64,000 nucleotides of DNA from Noviherbaspirillum galbum (GTDB taxonomy: Bacteria > Pseudomonadota > Gammaproteobacteria > Burkholderiales > Burkholderiaceae_D), in assembly GCF_010974945.1 (NCBI RefSeq), contig NZ_JAAIVB010000079.1, positions 62,001 through 126,000 of the forward strand, written 5' to 3'. Shown here in pieces: positions 7,967 to 16,661 of the stretch. The position numbers were made by a program, and so were the translations under genes. The number at the start of each line of letters is the position of its first letter. Within the stretch, counting starts at the first letter, position 1. Under the pieces are notes generated by a model. That model saw nothing but the letters and a program-made list of their open reading frames with translations. It did not search any database and had not been told where the DNA came from.

Positions 7967-8127
7967 TGGCGGCCTTGGAAGCCTGATTTTCCGCGTTTTG
8001 TCCAACCAGTTTGGATCCGTCACGGCAGGGGCCGGTGAATTTCCTTCGGCCCCGAATGTCTGATGTACGACGTCTGGCTTACTTTTCTTGGTAAAATCAA
8101 GGGGTTAACCAAATAAGAAGGTGTGAG

Positions 8128-8994
8128 ATGCTGTACCCAGAATTATTCAAGTCGCTCGAGCAAGTCCGCTGGAACATGGAAACGGACATCCCCTGGGATG
8201 CATTCGACGCGTCCAAGCTTTCCGAAGAACAGGCCCAGACCATCCGCATGAATGCGATCACCGAATGGTCCGCCTTGCCCGCCACCGAGATGTTCCTGCG
8301 CGACAACCGCGGCGACAGCGATTTTTCGGCCTTCATGTCGGTCTGGTTCTTTGAAGAGCAGAAACATTCGCTGGTATTGATGGAATACCTGCGCCGCTTC
8401 CGTCCCGACCTCGTGCCCACCGAGGACGAACTGCACAAGGTGCGCTTCGAGTTCGACCCGGCCCCGCCGCTGGAAACCCTGATGCTGCATTTCTGCGGCG
8501 AAATCCGCCTCAACCACTGGTACCGCTGCGCGGCCGACTGGCATACCGAACCGGTGATCAAGCAGATCTACAAGATCATCAGCCAGGATGAAGCCCGCCA
8601 TGGCGGCGCCTACCTGCGCTACATGAAGAAGGCGCTCAACGAAGTGGGCGACAACGCGCGCGCCGCGTTCGCCAAGATCGGCGTGCTCATGGCTTCCGCC
8701 CGACGCACCGAAAAGCCGCTCCACCCCACGAACCTGCACGTCAACCAGGCCCTGTTTCCGAACGACACGGTGCAAAGCCGCCTGCCGGATCCCAACTGGC
8801 TGGAGCGCTGGCTCGACGGCCAGATCAAGTTCGACGGCGAATGGGAGAAAAAGGTGGTCGATCGCATCCTGCACAACCTTTCGCTGCTGTTCGAGCGCAC
8901 CTTCGAATCTGTGCAGGACCTGAACCGCTATCGCAAGGAAGTCACGGCGCGCCTCGGACCGCAACTCGGCGGCCAGCTCAAGGCAGCTTCCTGA
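8128..8994 (+). CDS. Diiron ferritin-like / acyl-ACP desaturase-like protein
   Basis: 288 mostly helical residues with ferritin-type diiron ligands: E in 'EWSALPATEMF', E/H in 'FFEEQKHS', E in 'HFCGEIRLNHWY', and E/H in 'SQDEARHGG'. The paired ExxH-type motifs and the length are closest to the acyl-ACP desaturase/ferritin-like superfamily, which uses O2 and a diiron centre to oxidise acyl chains or act as an oxidase. The exact substrate is unknown. Start supported by AAGAAGG 8 bp upstream. A TTGTCCAA half of the upstream operator sequence occurs at 7998-8005, so control by the adjacent MerR protein is possible. A strong terminator follows. Confidence 0.72.
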   Translation: MLYPELFKSLEQVRWNMETDIPWDAFDASKLSEEQAQTIRMNAITEWSALPATEMFLRDNRGDSDFSAFMSVWFFEEQKHSLVLMEYLRRFRPDLVPTEDELHKVRFEFDPAPPLETLMLHFCGEIRLNHWYRCAADWHTEPVIKQIYKIISQDEARHGGAYLRYMKKALNEVGDNARAAFAKIGVLMASARRTEKPLHPTNLHVNQALFPNDTVQSRLPDPNWLERWLDGQIKFDGEWEKKVVDRILHNLSLLFERTFESVQDLNRYRKEVTARLGPQLGGQLKAAS

Positions 8995-9016
8995 TCAACG
9001 CAATTCCGAACCTGAC

Positions 9017-9046
9017 AGCCGCGGGAAAACCCTGCGGCTTTTTTTT
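9017..9046 (+). terminator. Intrinsic terminator after the diiron protein gene
   Basis: Stem AGCCGC/GCGGCT extended by GGG/CCC across a one-base bulge, AAAA loop, followed by eight T (9039-9046). It ends 3 bp before the rfaE2 start codon. Confidence 0.9.
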
Positions 9047-9049
9047 GCC

Positions 9050-9526
9050 ATGGCTCCATTCGAGAAGAAGATCTGCTCCCGCGACGCGCTCCGGTCGAGC
9101 GTCGCCGCCCTGCCCAAGCCGGTGGTTCTGACCAACGGCGTGTTCGACATCCTGCATCGCGGCCATGTCACCTACCTCGCCCAGGCGCGCGCGCTCGGCG
9201 CTTCGCTGGTCGTGGCCGTCAATACCGATGCCTCGGTCAAGCGCCTGGGAAAGGGCGACGACCGCCCGATCAATGCCTGCGAAGACCGGATGGCCATTCT
9301 TGCCGCGCTCGAATCGGTGAGCCTGGTGGTGGCGTTCGGCGAGGACACGGCGCTGGAAGTCGTGCAGGAAGCCCGTCCGGACATCTACGTCAAGGGCGGC
9401 GACTATGACATGACGGCCATTCCCGAAGGCAAGGCGGTCGCCGCCTATGGCGGCCGCGCCGTGGCGATCGACTTCGAGCATGACCGCTCGACCACCCGCC
9501 TCCTGGACAAGGTGCGCGCCAGCTAG
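9050..9526 (+). CDS. rfaE2: D-glycero-beta-D-manno-heptose 1-phosphate adenylyltransferase
   Basis: 158 residues, the stand-alone C-terminal half of HldE. It transfers AMP to heptose-1-phosphate on the route to ADP-heptose for lipopolysaccharide core. Nucleotidyltransferase motif 'TNGVFDILHRGHV' (HxGH type), then 'VNTDASVKRLGKG' and 'PDIYVKGGDY' are diagnostic. The kinase half (HldA/RfaE1) is not in the window. The ATG follows the T-run of an intrinsic terminator with no room for a normal ribosome-binding site. Either a separate start signal lies in or before the terminator, or translation begins without a Shine-Dalgarno sequence. Confidence 0.92.
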   Translation: MAPFEKKICSRDALRSSVAALPKPVVLTNGVFDILHRGHVTYLAQARALGASLVVAVNTDASVKRLGKGDDRPINACEDRMAILAALESVSLVVAFGEDTALEVVQEARPDIYVKGGDYDMTAIPEGKAVAAYGGRAVAIDFEHDRSTTRLLDKVRAS

Positions 9527-9565
9527 CGCGCCATCTGCCGCTAGAGGCGCCGGTGCCGGCCCGGC

Positions 9566-10087
9566 TTACTGGCCGTGGCCGCCGTGCATGTGATTCATGT
9601 CGTGTCCGTCATGCCCGCTTTGACCATGCTGTGCGGCGGGCGCCGACGCATTCGGGGTCACCTCGACCATGAGTTCCGCCTTGCCGGCCTTTTCGAACGT
9701 GAGCGTCATGGGAAACTTGTCGCCCGCCTTCAAGGGCTGGCGCAAGCCCATCAGCATGATGTGGTAGCCCATGCCGGGCTGCATGCTGACCGTGGACTTC
9801 GGCGGCAGCGCGATGCCGTCCGCTTCCCGCATCTTCATAACGTTTCCTTCCATCGCCATGGTATGGATCTCCACGCTGCCGGCAACCGGCGACGCCGCGG
9901 AAACAAGCCGGTCCGGCGCGCTTCCCTTGTTTTCGATCCGGAGATAGGCCGCGCCCGAAGGCTGCCCGGCCACCGAGGGACGCGCGCGCGCCTGGTCGAG
10001 GGAGATCGGTCCGGCCCGGCCCGCCTGGGCGTTGGCCGCGCCCACGGCTCCCAGCAGGGAAACGAACAAGAGAGCATGCAGTTTCAT
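9566..10087 (-). CDS. Periplasmic copper chaperone PCu(A)C
   Basis: 173 residues with a cleavable signal peptide (MKLHALLFVSLLGAVGAANAQA). The Cu(I)-binding pattern runs through 'EIHTMAMEGNVMKMRE' and, about 20 residues later, 'GMGYHIMLMGL' (H-M...M...HxM). The last 25 residues are extra His/Met/Gly-rich (HGQSGHDGHDMNHMHGG), probably a second copper site. Family members deliver copper to the CuA or CuB site of cytochrome oxidase, which fits the oxidase operon 2.5 kb away. The ATG at 10087 has GGAAG upstream and is preferred over an in-frame start at 10102. Confidence 0.9.
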   Translation of the reverse strand: MKLHALLFVSLLGAVGAANAQAGRAGPISLDQARARPSVAGQPSGAAYLRIENKGSAPDRLVSAASPVAGSVEIHTMAMEGNVMKMREADGIALPPKSTVSMQPGMGYHIMLMGLRQPLKAGDKFPMTLTFEKAGKAELMVEVTPNASAPAAQHGQSGHDGHDMNHMHGGHGQ

Positions 10088-10114
10088 CTTTTCTTCCTTC
10101 ATTGATCAATCGGT

Positions 10115-10585
10115 TCAGCTGCCGCCGGCGTAGCCGTGCTGGCGCCAGGCCTCGTACACCACCACGGCGACGCTGTTGGAGAGGTTGAGGCTGCGGTTGC
10201 CTGGACGCATCGGCAGCCGGATGCGCTGCGGCGCGGGGAACGATTCCCGCAGCTCGGGCGCCAGGCCGCGCGTTTCCGAGCCGAAGACGAACACGTCGCC
10301 GGGCCGGAATTCCACCGAGGCAAACGGCGCCGACCCATGCGTGGTTAGCGCGAACATGCGCGCCGGGTCCGGCGACTCGGCTTGGAGATAGGCTTCCCAG
10401 CCGGGATGGACATTCATCGTGGCGTAGTCATGGTAATCGAGTCCGGCGCGCCGCATCTTCGCGTCGTCGAGCGGAAAGCCGAGCGGCTCGATCAGATGCA
10501 GTTGCGCCCCCGTATTGGCGCACAGGCGGATGATGTTGCCGGTGTTGGGCGGGATTTCCGGTTGCACCAGAACGACATGAAACAC
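10115..10585 (-). CDS. trmL: tRNA (cytidine(34)-2'-O)-methyltransferase
   Basis: 156 residues, a single-domain SPOUT (SpoU) methyltransferase that 2'-O-methylates the wobble base of tRNA-Leu isoacceptors. It starts 'MFHVVLVQPEIPPNTGNIIRLCANTG' (TrmL motif 1), carries 'FGSETRGLAP' (motif 2) and ends in the knot 'RSLNLSNSVAVVVYEAWRQ' (motif 3). It lies 27 bp before the copper chaperone gene on the same strand, with comF upstream. Confidence 0.95.
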   Translation of the reverse strand: MFHVVLVQPEIPPNTGNIIRLCANTGAQLHLIEPLGFPLDDAKMRRAGLDYHDYATMNVHPGWEAYLQAESPDPARMFALTTHGSAPFASVEFRPGDVFVFGSETRGLAPELRESFPAPQRIRLPMRPGNRSLNLSNSVAVVVYEAWRQHGYAGGS

Positions 10586-10651
10586 GTGGCGGCTCCTTGG
10601 ACAGAATATTTGGAAAAGGCGTATGCGCTTGCGGCGGCTTGCCGGCCGGCT

Positions 10652-11407
10652 TCAGCCGGGCAGGGTCCGCGCGAACACATAATTGGTCACGCGACTTGCG
10701 CCGAAGCGCTTGAGCATCGCCGCCACCTCGTCGAGCGTGTCTCCGGTCGTCATGACGTCATCCACGATGCCGACGTGGGCGCCGGCGATCATGTCGGCCG
10801 CGCCGGTCGAGAGGGTGAAGGCATCGCGCACGTTCCGCCGCCGCTCGTCATGGGGCAGCAGCGACTGCGCCTGCGTGTCGCGCGACCGCTGGAGCAGCCT
10901 CGGCAGGCATGGTACGCCAAGATGGCGCGCCAGCGGCCGGGCGATCTCGACGGCCTGGTTGAAACCGCGTTCGGCAAGCCGCTTCCCGCCCAGCGGCACG
11001 GCGGCCAGCATGTCGGGCATCGGCAAGCGGCTGGAGCGAAGCGCCGCGTCGCGGAGCGAGGCCGCCATCATCGGCGCCAGCGCAAGGCGGTGTCCGAACT
11101 TCAGTCCGAGCACGAGCTGGTCGAGCGGCGGCAGGTAGTCGCAGGCGGCGATCGTGGCGTCGAAGGATGGCGGTTTGGCGAGACAGGCGCCGCAGCGCTC
11201 CGGGCCGGAGGCGGACTCAGAGGAGGGCGCGGACAAGGGAAGCGCACAGCATGCGCAGCGCGGAACGGCGTTCGCCAGATGATGCCGGCTGCAGGCGGCG
11301 CAGAGCGCCATGCGGCCGGCCCGGCCGCACAGGGCGCAGGATGAAGGCAGTAGCAAGGGCAGGGCATGCAAGCCGCGCAGCAGCGGCTCGCGCAAGCGGT
11401 TGAGCAT
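10652..11407 (-). CDS. comF: ComF family phosphoribosyltransferase-like protein
   Basis: 251 residues. Four pairs of Cys in the N-terminal 80 residues (CALC, CAAC, CACC, CGAC) form the zinc-ribbon part. A C-terminal PRTase-type fold follows with 'GIVDDVMTTGDTLDE' as the PRPP-loop motif. ComF is needed for DNA uptake in naturally competent bacteria and also occurs as an orphan in many others; its biochemical activity is not settled. Divergent from the BioC-like methyltransferase gene, an arrangement common in Burkholderiales. Confidence 0.9.
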   Translation of the reverse strand: MLNRLREPLLRGLHALPLLLPSSCALCGRAGRMALCAACSRHHLANAVPRCACCALPLSAPSSESASGPERCGACLAKPPSFDATIAACDYLPPLDQLVLGLKFGHRLALAPMMAASLRDAALRSSRLPMPDMLAAVPLGGKRLAERGFNQAVEIARPLARHLGVPCLPRLLQRSRDTQAQSLLPHDERRRNVRDAFTLSTGAADMIAGAHVGIVDDVMTTGDTLDEVAAMLKRFGASRVTNYVFARTLPG

Positions 11408-11481
11408 GGGCGGGTCTGTGTCCGATCGGGTTCAAGCGTGTAAACTGGTGGATTATCGCATCCTCTCCCGCCGTTTATCCC

Positions 11482-12426
11482 GTGCAAGCTCCTGATACGC
11501 CCTCCGGAAGCGCCAGCGCTCCCATCGACCCCCTCGAGGTTCGCCGCCTGTTCACTAGGACGGCGCGCATCAAGGAGTCCGCATTCCTGCGGCGCGAGAT
11601 CGCGCTGCGCATGCATGAACGCCTGGCGCTGGTCAAGATTGCGCCCGGCCGGGTGCTCGACGCCGGCTGCGGCGACGGCGCCGACCTCGCGCAGCTGCAT
11701 GCGGTGTATCCTGAGAGCGAACTGGTCGGCCTCGATGCCGCCGATGCCCTGCTCGCGCAGGCGCGCGACCAGCAGGCTGCCGCGGCGCATTCCATGAACC
11801 GCGTGCTCGCGAGGCTGCTTCCCTCGCGGCGCGCACGCGCACGCGCCGGCAGCGGCGCCGCGCTGGTCAGCGGCGGCTTCGAGAGCCTGCCGCTGGCGCC
11901 GAACTCCATCGACCTGATCTGGTCCAACCTGGCTCTTCACTGGCATCCTCAACCGGATCTCGTCTTCGCCGAATGGCGCCGCGTGCTGCGTGTCGACGGA
12001 CTGCTGATGTTTTCCTGCTTTGGTCCGGATACCTTCAAGGAAGTGGCTGCCGCATTTTCCCGCATCGACTCCGCGCCCCATGTCCTGCCCTTCGTGGACA
12101 TGCATGACTTTGGCGACATGCTGGTCAACGCCGGATTCGCCACCCCGGTCATGGACATGGAAAAGATCACGGTCACCTATGACTCCGCGCGCCGCCTGCT
12201 CGACGACGTGCGCGCGTTCGGCGGCAATCCGCTTCGCACTCGCCGCAAGGGATTACTCGGCCGACGGGCCTGGCAAGTGGTCATTGATGCATTGGAGCAA
12301 CAACGCAACGCGGACGGCAAAATTCCTCTCACTTTCGAGATCGTGTACGGTCACGCCTTCCGGCCGGTTCCGCGCACGACGGCTTCCGGCGAAAGCATCA
12401 TCCGCCTCGACCTGAAACGAAAATGA
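11482..12426 (+). CDS. BioC-like SAM-dependent methyltransferase
   Basis: 314 residues with a class I methyltransferase core: motif I 'VLDAGCGDGADL', motif II 'VGLDAA', and 'DLIWSNLALHWHPQPDLVFAEWRRVLRVDGLLMFSCFG', which strongly resembles BioC. BioC methylates malonyl-ACP to open pimelate synthesis for biotin. No other bio gene is nearby, so the exact substrate remains an inference; NDUFAF5-type hydroxylase or methyltransferase relatives look similar. The reading frame begins at GTG 11482. Confidence 0.72.
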   Translation: MQAPDTPSGSASAPIDPLEVRRLFTRTARIKESAFLRREIALRMHERLALVKIAPGRVLDAGCGDGADLAQLHAVYPESELVGLDAADALLAQARDQQAAAAHSMNRVLARLLPSRRARARAGSGAALVSGGFESLPLAPNSIDLIWSNLALHWHPQPDLVFAEWRRVLRVDGLLMFSCFGPDTFKEVAAAFSRIDSAPHVLPFVDMHDFGDMLVNAGFATPVMDMEKITVTYDSARRLLDDVRAFGGNPLRTRRKGLLGRRAWQVVIDALEQQRNADGKIPLTFEIVYGHAFRPVPRTTASGESIIRLDLKRK

Positions 12427-12577
12427 GCGCCGCCTTGGAATAACAGGCCTTCCGGCACGGAAACACGATGCAGATATGCAAACGAAGGGCGAAAGGACGC
12501 TGATTGCAGCTTGTGGCGAAACGGAAATTTCGCGTGAATTGAGAGACGATTACCCCCCTGTTCAAGGGGAGTTGTGC

Positions 12578-12607
12578 TTGATAACAATGCCTGTTCAGTC
12601 TTATACT
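12578..12607 (+). promoter_or_regulatory. Promoter of the DUF2244/cytochrome oxidase operon
   Basis: TTGATA (12578-12583), 18-bp spacer, TATACT (12602-12607), 54 bp before the DUF2244 start. This is the best promoter match in the 235-bp gap after the BioC-like gene. The rest of that gap shows no gene. Confidence 0.6.
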
Positions 12608-12661
12608 TCCGTGGTTTTGCGCAGAAACGGCACCGCAGTTTCCATTTCCTTGAGGTAAATC

Positions 12662-13126
12662 ATGGATGTGCGAGATTGGGTCATGCGACGCAACTGCTCG
12701 ATAACGCCGCGCCAACTGGCCGTGGCGTTCTCCGCGCTCAGTTGCATGTCATTCCTGGTGGCGATTTATTTCCTGCTGCATGGCATCTGGTATGTCATCG
12801 GATTCACGGTCATTGAGCTCGCGGCGGTCGGCGCGTCGTTCATCATCTTCGCGCGCCACGTCACCGACCGCGAAACCGTCCGCCTGAGCGATGACTGCCT
12901 TTTTGTGGAATTGGTCCAGGTCGACCAGGTCAGGCAATTCAGGCTGGATCCGCGCAGCACGCGCGTCGAGCCGCCTTCGAAACGCAACGGACTGGTCGCC
13001 CTGGAGGAAAACGGAACACGGATCGAACTCGGCCGGTTCCTGACGGAATGGAAACGACGCGAGTTCGCGAAAGAATTGAGAATCGCCCTGGCGTCGCTCA
13101 GAAACAAAACAGAATTCCAATCTTAG
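12662..13126 (+). CDS. DUF2244 membrane protein, leads the cox operon
   Basis: 154 residues with two transmembrane helices (about 18-38 and 42-62), then a small cytoplasmic domain ('RVEPPSKRNGLVALEENGTRIELGRFLTEWKR') typical of DUF2244. Members commonly precede coxB in betaproteobacteria, suggesting a role in oxidase biogenesis, but no function is established. GAGG upstream of the ATG. It is 15 bp from coxB and reads from the same promoter. Confidence 0.85.
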   Translation: MDVRDWVMRRNCSITPRQLAVAFSALSCMSFLVAIYFLLHGIWYVIGFTVIELAAVGASFIIFARHVTDRETVRLSDDCLFVELVQVDQVRQFRLDPRSTRVEPPSKRNGLVALEENGTRIELGRFLTEWKRREFAKELRIALASLRNKTEFQS

Positions 13127-13141
13127 GCATTTGAGGAAAAT

Positions 13142-14314
13142 ATGAAACTTGCGAAGCGCCTTCAATCCCTGATGCTCGCTGCGTCGCTCCTGGCGGCCGG
13201 CATGCCGTCATGGGCCGTGGTCGACAGTCAGGGCGGTCCCGCCGTGCGCCAGATGACCTTCCAGCCGCCGGTCACGCGGATCGCGGAGGAAATCAATTCC
13301 TTGCACAACCTGATGCTGATCATCTGCCTGGTGATCTTCGTCGCAGTCTTCGGCGTGATGTTCTATTCCATCATCAAGCACCGCAAGTCCGCCGGCCACA
13401 AGCCGGCCACCTTCCATGAAAGCACCGCGGTCGAAATCGCCTGGACCATCGTGCCCTTCCTGATCGTCATCGGCATGGCCCTGCCCGCCACCAAGACGGT
13501 CGTTGCCATGAAGGACACCTCCAACGCCGACATCACCATCAAGGCCACCGGCATGCAGTGGAAATGGGGCTATGACTACCTGAAGGGTGACGGCGAAGGC
13601 ATTTCCTTCCTGTCCGCGCTGGCCACGCCGCGCGAACAGGTCGGCGCCCCCGGCATCGCGCCGGTCGGCAACCGCAACGACAACTACCTGATCGAGGTGG
13701 ACAACCCGGTCGTCGTTCCCGTCAACAAGAAAGTCCGCATCGTCACCACCGCCAACGACGTCATCCACGGCTGGACGATTCCCGCCTTCGGCGTCAAGCA
13801 GGACGCGATCCCCGGCTTCGTGCGCGACACCTGGTTCCGCGCGGAAAAGATCGGCACCTACCGCGGCCAGTGCGTCGAACTCTGCGGCAAGGAACACGCC
13901 TTCATGCCCATCGTCGTCAATGTCGTCAGCGACGAAGACTACAAGAAGTGGGTCGACGGCAAGAAGAAGGAAATGGCCGCCAAGGCCGATGACCCGAACA
14001 AGACCTGGACCGTCGACGAGCTCAAGCAGCGCGGAGAAAAGATCTATGCGGCCAACTGCGTGGCCTGCCACCAGGCCACCGGCAAGGGTGTTCCCGGGGC
14101 CTTCCCGGCACTCGATGGTTCCGCCGTCGTCAATGGCCCCAAGGCCGGCCAGATCAATATCCTGCTGAACGGCAAGAACGCCATGCCGTCCTGGAAAAAC
14201 ACGCTGTCCGATACCGATATTGCAGCTGTTATCACCTACACTCGCAATAACTGGTCCAACAAGGCTCAGGAAAACATTGTCCAACCGGCTGAAGTGCTGG
14301 CTGCGCGCAAGTAA
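13142..14314 (+). CDS. coxB: Cytochrome c oxidase subunit II with fused cytochrome c domain
   Basis: 390 residues: signal peptide, two transmembrane helices (about 55-80 and 95-118), then the periplasmic cupredoxin domain holding the dinuclear CuA site (C244 and C248 in 'GQCVELCGKEHAFM', plus His in 'VIHGWTIP'). A C-terminal class I cytochrome c domain follows with a heme site C306-x2-C309-H310 and an axial Met in 'NAMPSW'. The subunit takes electrons from soluble cytochrome c, passes them through heme c and CuA to subunit I, and is typical of Burkholderiales aa3 oxidases. Confidence 0.97.
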   Translation: MKLAKRLQSLMLAASLLAAGMPSWAVVDSQGGPAVRQMTFQPPVTRIAEEINSLHNLMLIICLVIFVAVFGVMFYSIIKHRKSAGHKPATFHESTAVEIAWTIVPFLIVIGMALPATKTVVAMKDTSNADITIKATGMQWKWGYDYLKGDGEGISFLSALATPREQVGAPGIAPVGNRNDNYLIEVDNPVVVPVNKKVRIVTTANDVIHGWTIPAFGVKQDAIPGFVRDTWFRAEKIGTYRGQCVELCGKEHAFMPIVVNVVSDEDYKKWVDGKKKEMAAKADDPNKTWTVDELKQRGEKIYAANCVACHQATGKGVPGAFPALDGSAVVNGPKAGQINILLNGKNAMPSWKNTLSDTDIAAVITYTRNNWSNKAQENIVQPAEVLAARK

Positions 14315-14333
14315 TCGAATCTAGGAGAATGAG

Positions 14334-15929
14334 ATGAGCACCACCGTCGTTGATCACGCACACGATCACTCTCACGACCACGCGCACGACCATCCGCATG
14401 GCTGGCAGCGCTGGTTGTTTGCCACCAACCACAAAGACATCGGTACGCTGTACCTTTGGTTTTCCTTCATCATGCTGCTGTCCGGCGGCGTGCTGGCCCT
14501 GCTGATCCGCGCCGAGCTGTTCCAGCCCGGCCTGCAACTGGTGCAGCCTGAAGTCTTCAACCAGCTCACCACCATGCACGGCCTCATCATGGTGTTCGGC
14601 GCCATCATGCCGGCCTTCGTGGGCTTCGCCAACTGGATGATCCCCCTGCAGATCGGCGCATCCGACATGGCATTCGCCCGGATGAACAACTTCTCGTTCT
14701 GGCTGCTGCCTCCCGCCGCCATCCTGCTGGTGGGTTCGTTCTTCGTTCCTGGCGGCGCCACCGCTGCCGGCTGGACGCTGTACGCACCGCTCTCCACGCA
14801 AATGGGCATCGGCATGGACATGGGCATCTTCGCGATGCACATCATGGGCGCGTCGTCGATCATGGGTTCCATCAACATCATCACCACCATCCTCAACATG
14901 CGCGCCCCCGGCATGACGCTGATGAAGATGCCGATGTTCTGCTGGACCTGGCTGATCACCGCCTACCTGCTGATCGCCGTGATGCCGGTGCTCGCAGGCG
15001 CGATCACCATGACGCTGACCGACCGCCATTTCGGTACCTCCTTCTTCAACGCCGCAGGCGGCGGTGACCCGGTGATGTACCAGCACATCTTCTGGTTCTT
15101 CGGCCACCCCGAGGTCTACATCATGATTCTGCCGGCCTTCGGCATCGTCTCGCAGATCATCCCGGCCTTCGCCCGCAAGCCGCTGTTCGGCTACGCTTCC
15201 ATGGTGTACGCAACCGCGTCGATCGCCATCCTGTCGTTCATCGTCTGGGCGCACCACATGTTCACCACGGGCATGCCGGTCACCAGCCAGCTGTTCTTCA
15301 TGTACGCCACCATGCTGATCGCGGTGCCGACGGGCGTGAAGGTGTTCAACTGGATCGCCACCATGTGGAAGGGCTCGATGACCTTCGAAACCCCGATGCT
15401 GTTCGCCGTCGGCTTCATCTTCGTGTTCACCATCGGCGGCTTCACCGGCCTGATCCTCGCTGTCACGCCGATCGACATCCAGATGCAGGATACCTACTAC
15501 GTCGTGGCGCACTTCCACTACGTGCTTGTCGCCGGCTCGCTGTTCGCCCTGTTCGCCGGCTTCTACTACTGGGGTCCGAAGTGGACCGGCTTCATGTACA
15601 ACGAAGGCCGCGGCAAGTTCCACTTCTGGGGTTCGCTCGTCACCTTCAACGTGACCTTCTTCCCGATGCACTTCCTGGGTCTGGCAGGCATGCCCCGCCG
15701 CTATGCCGACTACCCGGCGCAGTTCACCGACTTCAACATGGTCGCTTCCATCGGCGCGTTCGGCTTCGGCCTGATGCAGGTGTACTTCCTGTTCTTCGTC
15801 GTCCTCCCCTCCATCCGCGGCGGCCAGAAGGCAGCGGACAAGCCGTGGGAAGGCGCTGAAGGCCTGGAGTGGACGGTGCCGAGCCCGGCTCCCTTCCACA
15901 CCTTCGAAGTACCGCCGGTCGTCAAGTAA
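14334..15929 (+). CDS. ctaD: Cytochrome c oxidase subunit I
   Basis: 531 residues, 12 transmembrane helices. It holds low-spin heme a, heme a3 and CuB and reduces O2 to water. Visible: '[10 protein letters not shown]' (heme a His), '[11 protein letters not shown]' with the CuB His and the cross-linked Tyr, 'WAHHMFTTG' (CuB His pair), and 'VVAHFHYVL' (heme a and a3 His). The K-pathway Lys region '[11 protein letters not shown]' is present. Residues 7-22 add an unusual His/Asp-rich stretch ([15 protein letters not shown]) before the first helix, a possible metal-holding tail. It follows coxB by 19 bp. Confidence 0.98.
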   Translation: MSTTVVDHAHDHSHDHAHDHPHGWQRWLFATNHKDIGTLYLWFSFIMLLSGGVLALLIRAELFQPGLQLVQPEVFNQLTTMHGLIMVFGAIMPAFVGFANWMIPLQIGASDMAFARMNNFSFWLLPPAAILLVGSFFVPGGATAAGWTLYAPLSTQMGIGMDMGIFAMHIMGASSIMGSINIITTILNMRAPGMTLMKMPMFCWTWLITAYLLIAVMPVLAGAITMTLTDRHFGTSFFNAAGGGDPVMYQHIFWFFGHPEVYIMILPAFGIVSQIIPAFARKPLFGYASMVYATASIAILSFIVWAHHMFTTGMPVTSQLFFMYATMLIAVPTGVKVFNWIATMWKGSMTFETPMLFAVGFIFVFTIGGFTGLILAVTPIDIQMQDTYYVVAHFHYVLVAGSLFALFAGFYYWGPKWTGFMYNEGRGKFHFWGSLVTFNVTFFPMHFLGLAGMPRRYADYPAQFTDFNMVASIGAFGFGLMQVYFLFFVVLPSIRGGQKAADKPWEGAEGLEWTVPSPAPFHTFEVPPVVK

Positions 15930-15982
15930 TCCAGCAAAGGCAAAGGACGGGCGGGTGCAAATCCCGCCCAACCCGACTCCGT

Positions 15983-16090
15983 ATGTCAGAACCCAAGAAG
16001 CCTAACAATTTGCGGACAGCGCTCATTCTGCTGTCCGTCGCCCTGATGTTCTTCATTGGCATCTTCATCAAGCGCGCTTTCTTGAGCTGA
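15983..16090 (+). CDS. Cytochrome oxidase small assembly protein
   Basis: 35-residue protein: polar start MSEPKKPNNLRT, one transmembrane helix (about 12-29), short basic end. It lies between ctaD and ctaG, starting 53 bp after ctaD and ending 1 bp before ctaG. Very small single-helix proteins at exactly this place are conserved in Burkholderiales and are named for assembly of the oxidase on genomic context; function is not experimentally firm. It is the shortest gene called here and easy to miss. Confidence 0.75.
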   Translation: MSEPKKPNNLRTALILLSVALMFFIGIFIKRAFLS

Positions 16091-16091
16091 C

Positions 16092-16658
16092 ATGAGTGAC
16101 GCCATGGACAAGGGCAGCGAAACACGCCACCTGAACAAGCAAGTGCTTGGCAAGCTGGTTGTCGTTGCGGTGCTGATGTTCGGCTTCGGCTACGCGCTGG
16201 TGCCGATGTACAAGAAAATCTGCGAGATCACGGGAATCAATGTGCTGACGCAGAAAGATGAGACGGTGAAGGAGACTGGCAATACGCAGGTCGATACTTC
16301 CCGGACCATCACGGTCGAATTCGACGCCAACGCCCAGGGACCCTGGCGCTTCCGCCCGACCAAGGGCAGCATGGAAGTGCACCCCGGACAGATGGCGGAG
16401 GTGGTGTACGAAGTGGTGAACACGCAGTCCCGCAGCATCGACGCGCAAGCCATTCCGAGCTATGCGCCCCAGCAGGCGGCGGCCCACTTCAAGAAGCTGG
16501 AATGTTTTTGCTTCAAGCAGCAGACGCTGGGCCCGAACGAGGCCAAGCAGATGCAGGTCGTGTTCTACATCGACCCCGCGCTGCCCAAGGATGTGAAGAC
16601 GATCACGCTGTCGTACACCTTCTTCGAGATCAACGGATCGGGCGGAAAGGCGAGTTGA
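16092..16658 (+). CDS. ctaG: Cytochrome c oxidase assembly protein CtaG/Cox11
   Basis: 188 residues: one N-terminal transmembrane anchor (about 16-36) and a periplasmic immunoglobulin-like domain. The copper motif appears as 'KLECFCFKQQTLGPNE' (CxCF). Cox11 inserts copper into the CuB site of subunit I. 'YALVPMYKKICEITG' follows the helix and is the other family hallmark. It sits between the small assembly gene and DUF2970. Confidence 0.96.
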   Translation: MSDAMDKGSETRHLNKQVLGKLVVVAVLMFGFGYALVPMYKKICEITGINVLTQKDETVKETGNTQVDTSRTITVEFDANAQGPWRFRPTKGSMEVHPGQMAEVVYEVVNTQSRSIDAQAIPSYAPQQAAAHFKKLECFCFKQQTLGPNEAKQMQVVFYIDPALPKDVKTITLSYTFFEINGSGGKAS

Positions 16659-16661
16659 AGC

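Noticed and set aside
14232-15971. 579-codon reverse ORF opposite ctaD
   Set aside because: Low-complexity His/Glu/Arg translation, an antisense shadow of subunit I.
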